Source of the DNA: Allium sativum
Lineage: Eukaryota > Streptophyta > Magnoliopsida > Asparagales > Amaryllidaceae
Direction: 5' to 3'
Assembly (NCBI GenBank): GCA_030737875.1
Contig: CM060915.1
Coordinates: 362,697,863 to 362,761,862 of the forward strand
Length of the DNA stretch: 64,000 nt
In this document: positions 47,813 to 61,223 of the stretch, piece after piece
Numbering within the stretch: the stretch's first letter is position 1
Layout of the letters: every line of letters starts with the position of its first letter
Notes under the pieces: generated by a model
Databases searched by the model: none
What the model saw: only the letters and a program-made list of their open reading frames with translations
Told to the model about the DNA's origin: nothing
Position numbers and translations under genes: made by a program

Positions 47813-50800
47813 TATAAAGCATATAAAGTTAGTGAATAAGGGTAAATCGACAAGTAGAGTTAATTGAATATCAGTTATTCAATTAGAGTTATCAAATTAC
47901 TTATTCGATAGGAGTTAATTGAGATAGAGTTAGGCAAACTAAGTTAATCGAATATAGTTTATTCAAATAGAATCAAAGGGGAGTTATCAAATCTAGTAGA
48001 GTAAAGGAGTTAATCGAGTATAGTTTATTCGAGTAGAGTTAAAGGAATTAATCGAATATAGTTTATTCGTGTAGAGTTAAAGGAGTTATCGAATATAGTT
48101 TATCCGAAAGGAGTTAAGTGAAAGAGTTAAATCAAATATAGTTAATCCAATAGAGTTAATCGATTAGAGTTAAATCAATAAGGGTTAGTTGAATAGAGTT
48201 AATCGAATATAGTTTATTCGAAGAAAGGTTATCGAATGTAGTTATTCGAATGGAGGAGTTATCGAATAGAGATTATTCGAAAGAGAATTTCGTAAGGAAG
48301 TTTGTTAAAGTTTTAAAGGATAAACCTTGTCTACCCCGAAGTTTAAACCGTTGTTCAGTTAAGGTCTGAGAGGTTATTATACCCCAACTTGATTGACTTC
48401 GCTTTTAACTAAGGAATGGCTAAGGTTTGATAGTAAGTGATGGTTAAGTGAATATAGTTGTAAAAACCCGTAACTTCCCCATAAAGGAAAGTGTCGGATA
48501 GTTCGAGAACAAGCCACAACAGAACGCATATAAAAGAACATTTCATTGTATATTACAACAATGCATCAGATTACAAGAATATACAGAGTATAAATGGATA
48601 TTACACAGAAATATCAGAGATTTTAATTACATGTAAATACATAGCAGCGGAAAATAATACAATACACAACTAGAAGGGATATACGGATACAAAGCTTTCC
48701 GGATATCATTCCAGCTGTAAACCAGGATCCTGTGAATATAAATCTGCAAAACCAAAACTACTAGCTGCCCGTGTCAAAATAAGGGCACCCAGAGTTTAGG
48801 TTAAAACAATAAACTCCAGGTCAGTCATGGGACTGGTGTGAGAACTAAAACAGTTAATCTTTATTTTAAAGTTAGGTAAATCAAGGGACCACGCCGTATA
48901 ACACGGAACGGGTTTCCTCCCAAGAATACCAGTGCATAAAATAAACAGCGCAATGCTAAATAAAAAAAATGAAGCTGTTATAAGACCCAGGTCCTATCAC
49001 ACAATGCAACGCAAGCCGGGGGATAGGGTTTTCCCTTATAACAGCTAAAGAATGCTTGATACGTTTAAAACAAATCATTTGATACTATTATAAGTGCATA
49101 GTGTATAAAACAACTTCAAATCATAAGTACCAATCATAGGCGGCATGGGTACCATATATCATGTCGCCATATATAGGTTTACAAATAAAACCGCAAATGT
49201 CACGTATTTGGAAATTGGGTTTCCATCTATGAACCGAGGCAAAAGATAGTCCTCAACCGATTCGAGACTGCCTAGCCCGAGTCTCAGGCAAGCGCGCAGG
49301 CAAGCCTTGGATCGTCAGGGCCGGTCCACACGGAGTGGATTAAAATGCCTGAGCACTACGTTTCGCCGCCCTTTGGGGCGTAAGCGAGCCAACGAATGAC
49401 TCCATCGGACCCGGATCGTCCGATCTAACCGAGGCGCCTCGCAACAGCAACAACCACATAAGTCAAACTCGTCAGGGCGTGTAAAACCACTGACGCCACT
49501 TTTATCTAGGAGGAAACGTAGGCCCTCCCTGAGGTCCGTCTCCCGTTTTTGGTTCATACCGGGTGTGAAACACGCGAAGTAAACGTTGCACAAAGCTACG
49601 CCTCAAAGGCCTTGCTTTGATCATCACCACAAGACTTTGCTTTTCAACAGAAGCCTCGATCAATTGCCACTTAGGCATGCCACGCAGGCAATTCACTCCA
49701 TGCGTTAGATATCCATCAATATATAACCCCTGAGCTCGTACGTCTCAGAGAAGGGCGTTAAGCAAGAGAATAAATTCTCCGCCGCCAAACAGATATATAT
49801 TTAATAGAGATCAATCACACGGACTAAAATCCAATGTCAGACACACAGTCCATTTACAAGTCCGTTCTGGGTCTGAACGAAACCGGAGGCACCTAGTACC
49901 CCGCATATCCATCGATCTCCAAGTACGTCTGGACGATCACCAACTGTTTCCATCTTCTTGGGTGTACAGCCCAATCAAGATCATCAGTAATCACCTAAAC
50001 GACGTGAAGACTTCCGGTCTTCGACCACCGTCTTCATCTTCGACTTATCGTCGTATCAGTTATTCAGAATGGGATAAACCCGGTCTTTCCGAATAACTCG
50101 CATATATTTTAAATAAGTGTTACACAAACACAACATACGCCTCATTCCAATTCATCAGTCACTAACCGTAAATTAATCAAGAGAATAATTCCCCAAATAT
50201 TAACCCCGAAGGCCGAAACCAACATCAGATCAATATTCAGAAAACCATTCTACTTGGCTAACCGACAGTTAGTTTCTAAATTTCACATTCATAGGGAAAG
50301 GTTCCCATCAATTTTATCCAAGATAAATTTCTTGAATTTATTCTTTAATCTATTTTTGAATATCAATTCAAACTAGTCGGGATTAGCGAACCTTACCGAA
50401 GTAATCATTTGTTTTAATTTCCCAATCGCAACCTATTCATCCCATGAAGTAAAACTGATAGTACTTCATATCTAACACCACGGTGTTATCGGTAAATTCA
50501 ATTACCATTTCACGTTCAAATCTAATTAAAGATTTAACTATCGCCTGGAGCAAAACTGGTGGTACTCCATTTTCGATCTTTTCAATCTAATTAAAGATGC
50601 ATTAAAACTCCACTTAGTTTTAATCTTTAACTGGGTTAAAGAATCAGTGTCATTTAAAACACAGTTCACGATAAACCCAAAATCACATTCATTAATTATC
50701 GGGTTAAAGAACAAGTGTTATTTAAAACACTGTCCACGATAAACCCAAAAATCAATATCAATTCAATTCCAATTAAATATTATTTAATTGGTACCTTTCA

Positions 50801-51768
50801 TTAAATCTAAATAAAAAGATTTAATCATTCCTCAACTGGGTTCAAGAACAGTGTTAGTGAAGACACCATTCACGACAAACCCAAATCACATTCGATATTC
50901 AATACAAGGCTCTGAATAGAAAATATATCGGCTTATATTCAATATCAAATTCTACGACTAACAAATGTCGTACTGGAAATAACGATATAAATATATATCT
51001 TTCAAATTTCCATAACAACATCCGTATAATCACGAATTCCAACATCGAAATATTCCGAAGACAATTTCGATTCAAATCCATTCCAATGCAATCATTGGAA
51101 ATTTTGGTTATTTTTAAAACCCTTTTCAAATTCAATTTGTTTACTTAAAAATAAATAGAATTATAATTCTAGTTCAAAACTAGTTCATTTTGATAAAAAT
51201 CTATTTTTATCTTTTCAAATATGGAGTTTTTCATCCCAATTCTTTCTAAATCATTTCTTGTGATTTTACACAAATTATTACTATTTTTAATAATTTTATC
51301 GAGGCTCGTACAGTCGGTTTCCATCAACGGCTATCGAACTGCACTTACAGCGACCTTTTTCAAATTTGATTTGGACATAATTCCAAATCCAACTGTTAGA
51401 TTTCAAATTTCTAATATTCGTTAGAAAGCTCTTTTCGATACGAACCCAACGGTTCCGGTTTTAGGAGAATCCGACGGTCGGATCTCCCGTAATGTCCGTT
51501 TGAAATAAATGGTCGAAACTCGCGAACTGCCGCGGCGCGGCGCGTTCTATTCAGGCCATTATATTATATATATAATATATATTTCGTCGATTTCTATTTA
51601 AAACGAATTATAGAAATAGTTTTAAATTCGTTTCAAAAGCAATTTCAACTTCCTTTTCAATTCAAATCAAAATTGAATTCTCCTTTATAAATTCGTTTTA
51701 AAATTCATTTATATTCAATTCAAATTTCAATTCAATTTGAATTCATTTCAATTCGTTTTCAATTCAAT

Positions 51769-52240
51769 TTGAATTCGTTTTCAATTCAATTCATTTCGAA
51801 ATCGTTTTCAATTCAATTCATCTCGAAATCGTTTTCAATTCAATTCATTTCGAAATCGTTTTCAATTCAATTCATTTCGAAATCGTTTTCAATTCAATTC
51901 ATTTCGAAATCGTTTTCAATTCAATTCACTTCGAAATCGTTTTTAATTCAATTCATTTCGAAATCGTTTTCAATTCAATTCATTTCGAAATCGTTTTCAA
52001 TTCAATTCATTTCGAAATCGTTTTTAATTCAATTCATTTCGAAATCGTTTTCAATTCAATTCATTTCGAAATCGTTTTCAATTCAATTCATTTCGAAATC
52101 GTTTTCAATTCAATTCATTTCGAAATTGTTTTTAACTCAATTCATTTCGAAATCGTTTTTAATTCAATTCATTTCGAAATCGTTTTTAATTCAATTCATT
52201 TCGAAATCGTTTTTAATTCAATTCATTTCGAAATCGTTTA
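51769..52240 (-). repeat. 27-bp tandem repeat, 17 units, A3-specific unit
   Basis: Plus-strand units TTCATTTCGAAATCGTTTT plus CAATTCAA. The period and LTR position equal the 27-bp array of element A but the unit sequence differs. A 171-codon plus frame over it is an artefact of the 9-codon period. Confidence 0.9.
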
Positions 52241-52340
52241 AAATCGATATAAATATCGTTCACGTCAAAATGGCGTCAATCTAATCAACACGGCTTCATA
52301 TATTTCTAATTTCAAATATTCTATTTCAAATATTTCTATT

Positions 52341-52795
52341 AAAATATTTCGTTCAACACATGACCAATCTCAATGGATGAGTACTGTCAACACATGAACC
52401 TTTATTTTATATTATAAAGATGTAAATTTTATTACTAAAATATTTCGTTCAACACATGACCAATCTCAATGGATGAAACTGTCAACACATGAACCTTTAT
52501 TTTATATTATAAAGATGTAAATTTTATTACTAAAATATTTCGTTCAACACATGACCAATCTCAATGGATGAAACTGTCAACACATGAACCTTTATTTTAT
52601 ATTATAAAGATGTAAATTTTATTACTAAAATATTTCGTTCAACACATGACCAATCTCAATGGATGAAACTGTCAACACATGAACCTTTATTTTATATTAT
52701 AAAGATGTAAATTTTATTACTAAAATATTTCGTTCAACACATGACCAATCTCAATGGATGAAACTGTCAACACATGAACCTTTATTTTATATTAT
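52341..52795 (-). repeat. 95-bp near-identical tandem repeat, ~4.8 units
   Basis: Unit starts at 52341, 52437, 52532, 52627 and 52722 (AAAATATTTCGTTCAACACA). The first unit has one extra base; the others look identical. It is absent from both LTRs of element A, so it arose in the A3 lineage and recently. Confidence 0.9.
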
Positions 52796-53546
52796 TCTTT
52801 ATTTTTCAAATTGGAATGAGGCCCAATCAATTACCATATAAAGTTAATTATATGGATTTTCATACAACACATGTATATAATAACATTGAAAAATAATCAA
52901 CCATCAACCAAAGTGCACTACACTGTATAAGCATCAAATATAGATATCTAACGCTTATAACAGCCTGTCAATCAATCGATCGACATATTTAATCAATCAG
53001 GATGAGTGAACTGCATATTTCATCCTAACACCCGTGTAGGGTTTCAAACAATCAAACAAATATTTTATTTGTGCAGTTGGGCGATGTGTAAAATTTATCG
53101 ACCCAATCAATGTCAGTCAAATCAGTGTACATAAACAAACCGTCTGGTTTGTAAATGAATATTTTATTTATTCACATTCACGTTAAAAATTATATTTTTA
53201 ACGATAAAACATTTTATTTCAACATATGAATTTCTATTCAGTTCATTCTTTAAATAAAATGATATTTTTATTTTTCTAACTTATTTTAGAAAATTTCGGC
53301 GGCATAACGGCACGATACTAGAAACGGGACGAGGCCTAGCCTTATCCCCGGTCTAGTGAAGGCCCACGCCATTCACACATCAATCAAATCCATTCACTTC
53401 ACCAAACAATTCAATTTCAATCAAATAATCAAACTAATCTATGCAACCAAACAAACAAGTCCATGGTCTGTGGACGATTGTGTCGGGTGCTACTAAGCAC
53501 CGTCTGCATCCTAGTATATATATATAACTAGAAAAAGAAATTGAAA

Positions 53547-53563
53547 GGTGAGAAATTCTCACC
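53547..53563. other. Perfect 8-bp hairpin, A3
   Basis: GGTGAGAAATTCTCACC, the A3 version of the GTGAG hairpin shared by the LTR families. Confidence 0.5.
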
Positions 53564-54149
53564 TATAGCTATCCCGATTCCACGAATCTTCTAATGTAGA
53601 AGTCTTGGCTGTTCTCGTCTCTTCGTCATCTTCGCCCCGTATTCTCTACATATGTAAAAATCGAATTTTTACTTCGCTATTCAATATATAAAAAATCGAA
53701 TTTTTATTTCGAAGTTCAATATATAAAAATCATATTTTTATTTCGATGTTCAATATATAAAAATCATATTTTTATTTCGATGTTCAATATATAAAAATCA
53801 TATTTTTATTTTGCTATATATATAACGATGATATTTTTAATATTCCTAACATGTAAAAATTATATTTTTAATTCTTTAAAAATATAAAAATCACATTTTT
53901 ACATCTTCTATATAGTAAAGATTATATTTTTAATACTTTAAAAATATAAAAATCATATTTTTATTACTTTAAAAATATAAAAATCATATTTTTACTTCGT
54001 AAAAATTCCATCTTTTCTATGTTATAAAACAATTCTTTATCTTCTTCAACATTATATCTTTACTAAAAAAAAACAGGTTTTTTTTCCTAATTAAAATCGG
54101 ATAAAACAATATAAATAAAATAAAGAAAATAAAAAAAATAAAATAAACT

Positions 54150-54560
54150 TACAGGGGGGGTTTCCACTGTTGAACTTCGAAGGGGGGGGGGTTTCAGCGC
54201 CGCCGAGGTCTGGAAAGGGGAGGGGGGAAAGGGTATCTCGTGGAGGTCGGCGGAGGTGGTCTCGGCGTTGGAGCCTGCAGTGGCCAGGGGGGTGGCGTCG
54301 GTCTTGGAGGCTGGGGAGGCAGCTCGGTTGGCGGAGGATCGAATGGCGACGGGCTCGTGAGATCTTCGAACTCGCGATGGAGGCTGGCATCGATGGGGGG
54401 CGGGGAGGAGATGGACTGACACCTTTGAAGGAGGGGGCGGAGCGGCGACCGACGATGGGAGGAGCGGATTCCGTCGAGATGTTCGAGTCTCTTTTTTTTC
54501 TGTAATGAAATCGGGTTTGGGGAATCAAGGGGGGGCCAGCGTTAAAAGGGGGGAAAGGGT
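54150..54560 (-). other. GC-rich cargo-like segment in A3
   Basis: A G-rich island on the plus strand, C-rich on the LTR sense strand. Sense frames are Pro/Ser/Arg-rich (145 and 111 codons, overlapping, different frames). The sense strand ends CCCCCTGTAAGTTT, a donor-like site as in LTR A (CACA|GTAAGT near 3142). Sequence differs from the island in element A. Confidence 0.45.
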
Positions 54561-55457
54561 TTTTTTTATTTAATTAATTAATTTTCAAAAAGTTGACTTT
54601 TACATACGACCTCGAAACGAGGCCCACCGCCTGTCGTCCATAGCGTTTTACCCCCATTCCGAACACAATGGAATATGCATAGCAAGCTGATTCGATAGTT
54701 ACAATCAGTTTCCGTTGAATTTACATTTAAATCATTATATTGAATTTTAAACGTACATTTCCAATTACCGGGGTCACATACTAACTCGAAAAATTCCCGA
54801 AAAATATTTTCTAGCTTCGTATTGGCGATACGGTCCTAACAAAACTAGTTTCGTCGAATTCTGAGACCGTTTGAAAAATGGCCATTTTCCAGTCGATTAA
54901 AATCAACTGAAACTGGTCAAACGTGTTTTCCTTTGCCACGCTCACATATTGATTCGAAAAATTATGAAATTTGGAATCTAGCAATAACTTGACACTGCGG
55001 GCCCAACAAAACTGGTTTCGTCGGAATCCGAGGTCGTTTGCAAAATGTCTTTTTTTAAGGGCCTGAATTCCATAGCGACTATTCAGAATTTTCAACTGGA
55101 CATATCTTTTGATTCCCGCTATGAAATCTTGATTTTTCAGATTCGTTGGAAAGATATTATCGAGTAGATCCTAAGGTTTTTGGTTTCACTAAAATCCGGA
55201 TTGTTTTGCACCCGGTACATTCAATTGAAGTTTGAAATCGAATTATCGAACTACCGCACCATTTTCAATTCCTTTTATAATTATATATATAATTATTTAT
55301 ATTCTAACGACGACGTATATAATATATACGTCGAATTATATTCAAAAATAAATTTCTCGTCATTTTTATTTAAAATAATTCATTTTAAATAATCAAAATT
55401 CGCTAAAATTGCCAAAATAAAAATTTTAAACTGGCCCAGATTTTCCGGGTTATTACA

Positions 55458-55470
55458 ATCTCCCCCACTT
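55458..55470 (-). other. Polypurine tract of A3
   Basis: AAGTGGGGGAGAT on the minus strand, identical to element A, directly before the LTR start. Confidence 0.85.
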
Positions 55471-57657
55471 AAAACTTTTCATCCCCGAAAAGGAACAAAG
55501 TCGAAAGTGGTTTGATTAATCAACTCTATGCTCGATCTGGCTTCCATTCTCCAACTTTTCAGTTTCTGAGAATTTTCAAAAATTTCAAAAATTTGGCTAA
55601 CACCCTAAATTTTCGAAAATTTTCGCCATAACCTCCCCTGCACCGGGAGCATCGGGGAATTTCAAATAGCTTCCCCGGTCCTTCAGATCTCAAAAAGAAA
55701 AAGAAAAAGCCAAGCGGCTAGCCAATAGGCTCATAAAATCATCATCACCCAAACAAAACAGTAAATTATGTAGTAAACATGTACCTATTTGTCGGGCAAA
55801 CAAATTTTATTCTCTGCTCTAGCCTCCTTGCTATGACCTGTTCAATGTAAGTACAAGTATATGCATGCAAATGCGACCAATTTTCAATACAATTCAATAT
55901 TTGGTTTAATTAGGCAAAATGGTTCAAAATTATCAAACAAATGAACAAACAACACAAACATCAATCAATTAGTGAATTAGAGTTTCAAATTCATAAATTT
56001 GATACATATACAGAAAATCATGTTTTTGGTGCCAATTCACCACAATGTGTTCTAACTATATTAGTTTTGGTTCTCACACCAGTCTAATGGAAATATATAG
56101 AAAATCACACCTTCGAAACACGAACATAAATACTGATGATGTCATGACAATCATCAGTACCATCTTCGGGCGACTAGAGTGTGATGCTATATCTATCCAA
56201 TATATTAAAACTTCGAATACACGCGGATCAGACGTATACGCAAAATCTATATATACTGGATTGTCCACATCAATATAAATTGTAATGTCCCAGATTTTTT
56301 GGCCATTTAAATTCGAATATTTAAATCTATTTATATATTATATTGGAATTATAATAGTTTTTTTTCGAATTTATTTAAATTAAAGGATTTATATATTTAT
56401 ATATATATATTTGATATCGTTTAACCAATTTTCTAAATGTCGAGTTTTTAATCCAACTTGGTTTTATTCGAAGTTTTTGTTTGAATATATTCAATTATAT
56501 CAATTTATTTTCAAATAACAGATTATCAAATATGACAATAAGCGTTATATACATTTATATGTTTTAGTGTAATGTTGGGATATACTTTACAAGTATTATT
56601 AACAAATATGGATTTTTAAATAGAATGTTTACTGATTTAAACATATACAAAATAGTTGTTTATAATATAGGTTTGATGTATACTTTATTTACAATATATT
56701 TGATTATAAATGGGTGGCATAACAAATATTTATATTTAAGATCAAAGTATGTGCTAAACCAGTTGACAAAACACTACTTGATACATGATTAAGGGATAAA
56801 GATTTTAGTAAACAAATATCGTTCCAAATCCATTCCAGCACAAATATACAAATTGCTCTGCCAACATAAACCAAACAATATGATTTAATTTTAATACAAT
56901 ACCATGTTTTGGTTCTTTCCCGGAACAATAAAAAGAAAACAACAAATGGTTTTAGCATTTTATCACATTACAATCATCGAATAAGTTCATAAAAATATAC
57001 AAACAAAAAGAAAGAAATATTGGCAAATCCATTTCTGCATTTTCTCGTCCCTTCCAGTACTAAGCCTTGATCTGCGAGAAAGAAGGAAACCCATTAAAAA
57101 GGGAAACTTCATGACATCATTTGAGCAGAAAAGAAAATGAAAAGATCTGTGTTAAAAAAATAAAATAAAATATAGGAACTAGTATCATAGGTTCAACAGG
57201 AAATTGAGATCAGCAAATCCAAGATCATGAACAGTAAAAAGAAACAAGACAATACATAAGTTAAGAAATCTAGGTAGGAAAACAACTATAAATTATATAG
57301 CTGAGCACATTTCATTTTTGACAACTAATGAACAGCTAAAGAATATAAAATATATAAGGGCATAATCGAACCACATGTATGTACACAGCTATAAACAGCT
57401 AGCAATATACAACGCAAGATAGATGTACATTTTGGGCCGATTGAACAATTCAATGAACATGAAAACTCAACTGACAACTCCCATCACAAAGAAAACACAG
57501 TACAGCTAATAAATTGTACATAGAAATCCTAATAGATGCACAACTATAGAAGAAAGAATAGAGTACCACAGCTAAATGGTATAGACAATACACAGTTGAG
57601 TAAACAGTAAAAAGATTCATACATCAAATTTATAGGCTGAACTAACAAGACAAAGAA

Positions 57658-57660
<3 letters not shown>

Positions 57661-57689
<29 letters not shown>
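57661..57689. repeat. (AT)n microsatellite
   Basis: About 14.5 AT units inside LTR B. Confidence 0.95.
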
Positions 57690-57691
<2 letters not shown>

Positions 57692-58310
57692 TGCAGAGTA
57701 GGAAAACAGCTAAAATGAAGTAGTTGCATAGTTCAGTCCCATGTGAAAATTCAGACAAGGACGGTTGCCTTGTGCTTGAAAATAAAAATACAATACAAAA
57801 TCTATCACAATGTCGAACAGCTGATAATAGATATCTACATACAGATTCAATGTCTGTATTGACTAAACCATACATAGCTGTACAACTATATTTGCAGTTT
57901 GAAAACCCCTAGGCAAATTGATGAACAAAACATGTGTATCTTCATATGCATACGGACTGATTGAACAAGACAGCAAAGTGAACAACTGTAAAATGTACAA
58001 GAACAACATATGCACAACTAAGAAGGACTGATATAGATATTTTATATCAAATCTTTATCAAGCAGTAAAGGCACATGGATGAACAGTGTTCCTTATATAT
58101 TTAAATCCAAACACAAAATCAAAGAACAGATTCAAATCTTGGTTGAAATAACAATACATAACCTCACTATCACGATCAAAATCCATTTCGAACAGGGCAA
58201 CAAATCTGAAAATCCTACATCTAAAATCCGAAACAAAAATCCAACTACAGGTTCGAATCTGAGTGAAATAACAACTCATGACAGTGTACTCATCTAAAGC
58301 AAATCGCAAC

Positions 58311-58320
58311 TATAAATATA
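58311..58320 (+). promoter_or_regulatory. TATA box candidate of LTR B
   Basis: TATAAATATA on the plus strand, upstream of the antisense segment and the GTGAG hairpin, the same order as in A, C and F. U3 would be about 2 kb here, longer than in the others. Confidence 0.4.
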
Positions 58321-60614
58321 GCAGTATTTCATTCATCCTGGACCATTCGAACGACACAAAATAAACCAGAAAATCAAATAAAAATATATGCGGTATAGGA
58401 AAATCAAAAATAAAAACTTAGCTTTCGAATTTGTCGGTTGAAGCTGTCCTCGGTTTGGCTCGCTCGCATGATTTTGGAAGGCTCGTGGTTCGTCTGCGAG
58501 GACCAAGAGTTGATTGACGGCTGCTTAGGGTTTCGGTGGGTGGTAGGAAGGAGGAGGGAAGGTCGCGAGTAGTAGGGTTGCGACGCCATGCTTGCGATAG
58601 AAGACAGAAGGGGATCTAGGGTTTTCTTCAATTTTCGGATTTGGGAATTAATGTTTGGAGGCGGCTGGAATGAAGAGGGAACGAAGGGATGAGGGTTTAA
58701 TATATGGAGCGGGTCGGGTTTGAAGGTATTGGGTCAAGGTAAGAAGCCCATCTAAGTTTATTAACCAACCATGTTTTAAATTTAATTTAAATTAATTTAC
58801 AAATGTATTTTTGGTGATTTCTCGCTCATACAATGTCAGATTTTGACACCGTCAGTTGCGTTGGGACCGTGGAATCAAGTACTTCGAGATGGAGCAGGCG
58901 CAGTCCAGATCTGGAATGACTGGAATTTTATCCGAATTAAAACGTCAGTTGAATCTGATCAAAACAAACTATTCGTCGACAGATTCTGAACCGAGGTGAG
59001 TTAAACTCACTCAGCCCCCTCGTTTATATTTTATATAAACCGGGAATTTTATTTTGAGCATTCTGGTTGTTAGTAGTTGACTGTTAGGTATATACGTACT
59101 GTTGATCCTCAATCGTTTAAATTTGACTGTTGGGGACGACCCATAACAAAGTAACTCCTTGGGTTGATCGCGTTTGTAAACGTGTTTGAATTTATTTGAA
59201 TTGTCTGACTTGGATGTTAGTTGATCTGATAATTGGCAGTAAATGGCCAAATGTGGGGTGTTAAAGTCATTCGACCCGACAGGTGAAGTGATGTATTTTT
59301 ACAAGTTATAAATTCATTTATAACTGAATTCAAGTTTCAAATTATTTTGTACAGGATTTAAAATTGGAATTTCAAAAATAAATATTTTTAATCGAGATAG
59401 TAAGGAATTGAGTTAAATAGTTTAGACCAGTTGGAAAGTAGAAATCGAGAATTTTCCATAAGAGTGGTAAAAAGGAAATAATTGTTTCCAAACAATTAAA
59501 AAGTGACTTTAATTAATTTAGTTAATTAATTAATTTAAGAAAGGGGAAATGACAATTGGAATTCAGTTAATAGTTAACTGAGATGTAGGGTCGACAAAAA
59601 CCCAACTGTTTTAGACCAAGGCCGATGATGGGATTAATTTGATTCGGTAAGCTCTCTAACTATCTGTCATGGTTAACAAAGGATGTTGAGGCTAGTTAAC
59701 CTTGGGTTAACTATAAGTTAAAGTAATTATCAGATTATTAGCAATAATAAGACGAATTATTCTTTAAAATAATTTAAAGGTAATAGTTATCTTATTTTGG
59801 TTAATAGCAGAGTTAACTATTTTAATATAGTTAAGGTTAAAGATGATTATTATTTAAATTAATAATAATTAGAGAAATGATTTTAAATGGATATTTAATT
59901 AAGAAATGGTCGAGCTAAGTCGATCAAACCCAAGTAAGAATTTTATAAAAAAGGATTTGTAAATCCAGGTTTTTCAACAAGATTTGATAAATGGGAACCC
60001 AATTAACCAGCGATCGACTGACAATGAGATTTATCCAAAACGGCGATAAAGGTTTATTATATAATACCCAAGTAAATGGAATCAAAGCATGGGATGAGGG
60101 ATTTACATCATCAAAGGGTTTTAAAGTAAAAGATTACTTGAAGATTAAGTGATGTTTTAAGGGATAATTGCTTAAATAAAGAAATAAAGTAAAAGACCTT
60201 AAACAGGGATTTCAAATAAAGGATGAGTTTAAAACCCAGATTGGAATCCAAAATGGAAAAGGGATTTTTTTTGAGGTTAATGGACGAACTAATGTTATTC
60301 CGAGGTAAGAACGGGTCGATCAAGGTCTGAGAGGTAACTAAAATACCCCAACTTGATGGGCTTCACTATTATCAAGGAATAGTATTAGTTGGGAACGAGT
60401 GAAGTGTTGAGATTGGTTTTTATTCTATACAAGAAGTATCAAACTCTGACGCAAGGGTTTGGAAATTTAATAATATTACGATATGAGTTTCAAAGAAATA
60501 AGAATGTTTTTTTTTATTTATAGTAAACAATTGTTAGTCAATTAGAACTAATCGAGTTTAGTTAGGAATAGTCAAACAAAGTTATCTAAAGAAGTTTCCA
60601 TTGTGGACGACGGT

Positions 60615-60717
60615 TAGCGTAATTCGCAGGGCTGCAGATAGCCTACGGCGGTCGGATGTTTCCTGAGGGAATCAGGCGTAACCATTGTGATCGCTGCGAT
60701 CTAGGGTCAAGCAAATG
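60615..60717 (+). other. Three-hairpin module, LTR B copy
   Basis: Counterpart of 22966-23068 in C. CCTGA-GGGAA-TCAGG at 60662-60676 and GATCG-CTG-CGATC at 60689-60701 are unchanged; only linker bases differ. Confidence 0.65.
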
Positions 60718-61206
60718 GAGTTAAGTCGAATCTTAAATAATCGATTAGAGTAATCGAGTTAAGTTAAGTTGAGTTAGTTGAGTAAAGTTAACCAATCAAA
60801 GTAATCCAAGCAGAGTTAATCAGAGAAAAATTGTTATATATCGTTGAGTATATTTTAAAGTGGTTGAGTTGTATCAAGTGTTGTGTTCACACTATTGTTA
60901 TTCGATAGTTAAATCACCGACTATCGAAATTGGCCAATACGATTGTTGGTATAGAAAGACCGGGATCGAATTAATATTCGAAAACCATTCCAGCCAACAA
61001 ATACGTGAAGAAATCGAAAGATGATCGAGATGGAGCATTGAAGACCATAGATCTTCATTAAGCGGAAGGACCACTTACAATATCTGATTCGCACCAGAGA
61101 TATACTGGGGTTCTGTCGTGGTTGGGATCTGTGGATTGCAAGGGCTATCGCTACTGATCCATGGGGTGAATCCTATTTTGGATGCAGTAGGAGAGTACCT
61201 TCGGTT

Positions 61207-61223
61207 CATCCTGTTCCTGGATG
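61207..61223 (+). other. Covarying hairpin, LTR B version
   Basis: CATCC-TGTTCCT-GGATG, at the position of CGTTC/GAACG in A and TGTCC/GGACA in C, embedded in a common ACCTTCGGTT…GTATGGA…TGACAGAGTA context. Confidence 0.6.

Larger units (their letters stand above)
44916..48458 (+). mobile_element. LTR fragment F, related to LTR C
   Basis: Starts TGTAATGACCCGCAT with ACCCGCA like E, then follows LTR C: the ACGGAC…CCAATGGAAC block (~46905), the ATCGTT/AACGAT and GTGAG hairpins (46995-47036), GGAGGAATCCAACTGGATTC (~47239), repeat-rich centre and GTTCAGTTAAGGTCTGAGAG (~48353). It ends abruptly at 48458 where A3 is inserted, so its U5 end lies outside this stretch or beyond the window. The three-hairpin module of C is absent. 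Confidence 0.7.
48459..55457 (-). repeat. 3' LTR of A3 (6,999 bp)
   Basis: On the minus strand it starts TGTAATAACCCGGAAAATCT at 55457 and ends CGGGTTTTTACA at 48459. The CGTTC-AGACCCA-GAACG hairpin (~49862-49878), CGAGGCGCCTCG (~49432-49443) and GAAGAC stem are intact, and one stem carries a C-to-T change that becomes a G-U wobble. It is longest because of the 27-bp and 95-bp arrays. Confidence 0.85.
48459..56280 (-). mobile_element. Element A3, family A relative, minus, truncated by B
   Basis: A 6,999-bp 3' LTR (48459-55457) plus 823 bp of internal region (55458-56280). It inserted in F and was later interrupted by B at a point equal to about 8412 of element A, so its primer-binding site and 5' LTR, if present, lie beyond B. 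It keeps the family A layout but differs in its repeat arrays and GC-rich segment. Confidence 0.85.
57072..58750 (-). pseudogene. Antisense gene-like segment captured in LTR B
   Basis: On the minus strand: site-II-like GACCCAATACC and GGGCTT (58725-58751), a TATA-like ATATATTAAA (58697-58706), a leader with AAACCCTAG (~58615), then ATG at 58589. The frame runs 57 codons (MASQPYYSRPSLLL…) to a donor-like CTAA|GTTTTT at 58417. A T-rich acceptor CTTTCTCGCAG ends at 57072, and the frame can continue there for about 30 codons. This looks like promoter, first exon, intron and last exon of a host gene, but the splice sites are guesses and I do not recognise the product. Alternatively only the 58400-58750 part is cargo. 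Confidence 0.35.

Noticed and set aside
51769..52284. 171-codon repetitive frame
   Set aside because: Pure artefact of 17 units of 27 bp, which cannot shift frame.
54087..54528. Overlapping 145- and 111-codon frames in A3
   Set aside because: Same compositional effect; no domain recognised, and both strands are open.
56704..56958. 84-codon antisense frame identical to one at 63667-63921
   Set aside because: Identity only reflects the two young LTRs of B. The peptide has no recognisable domain, though it could overlap the 3' end of the antisense captured segment.
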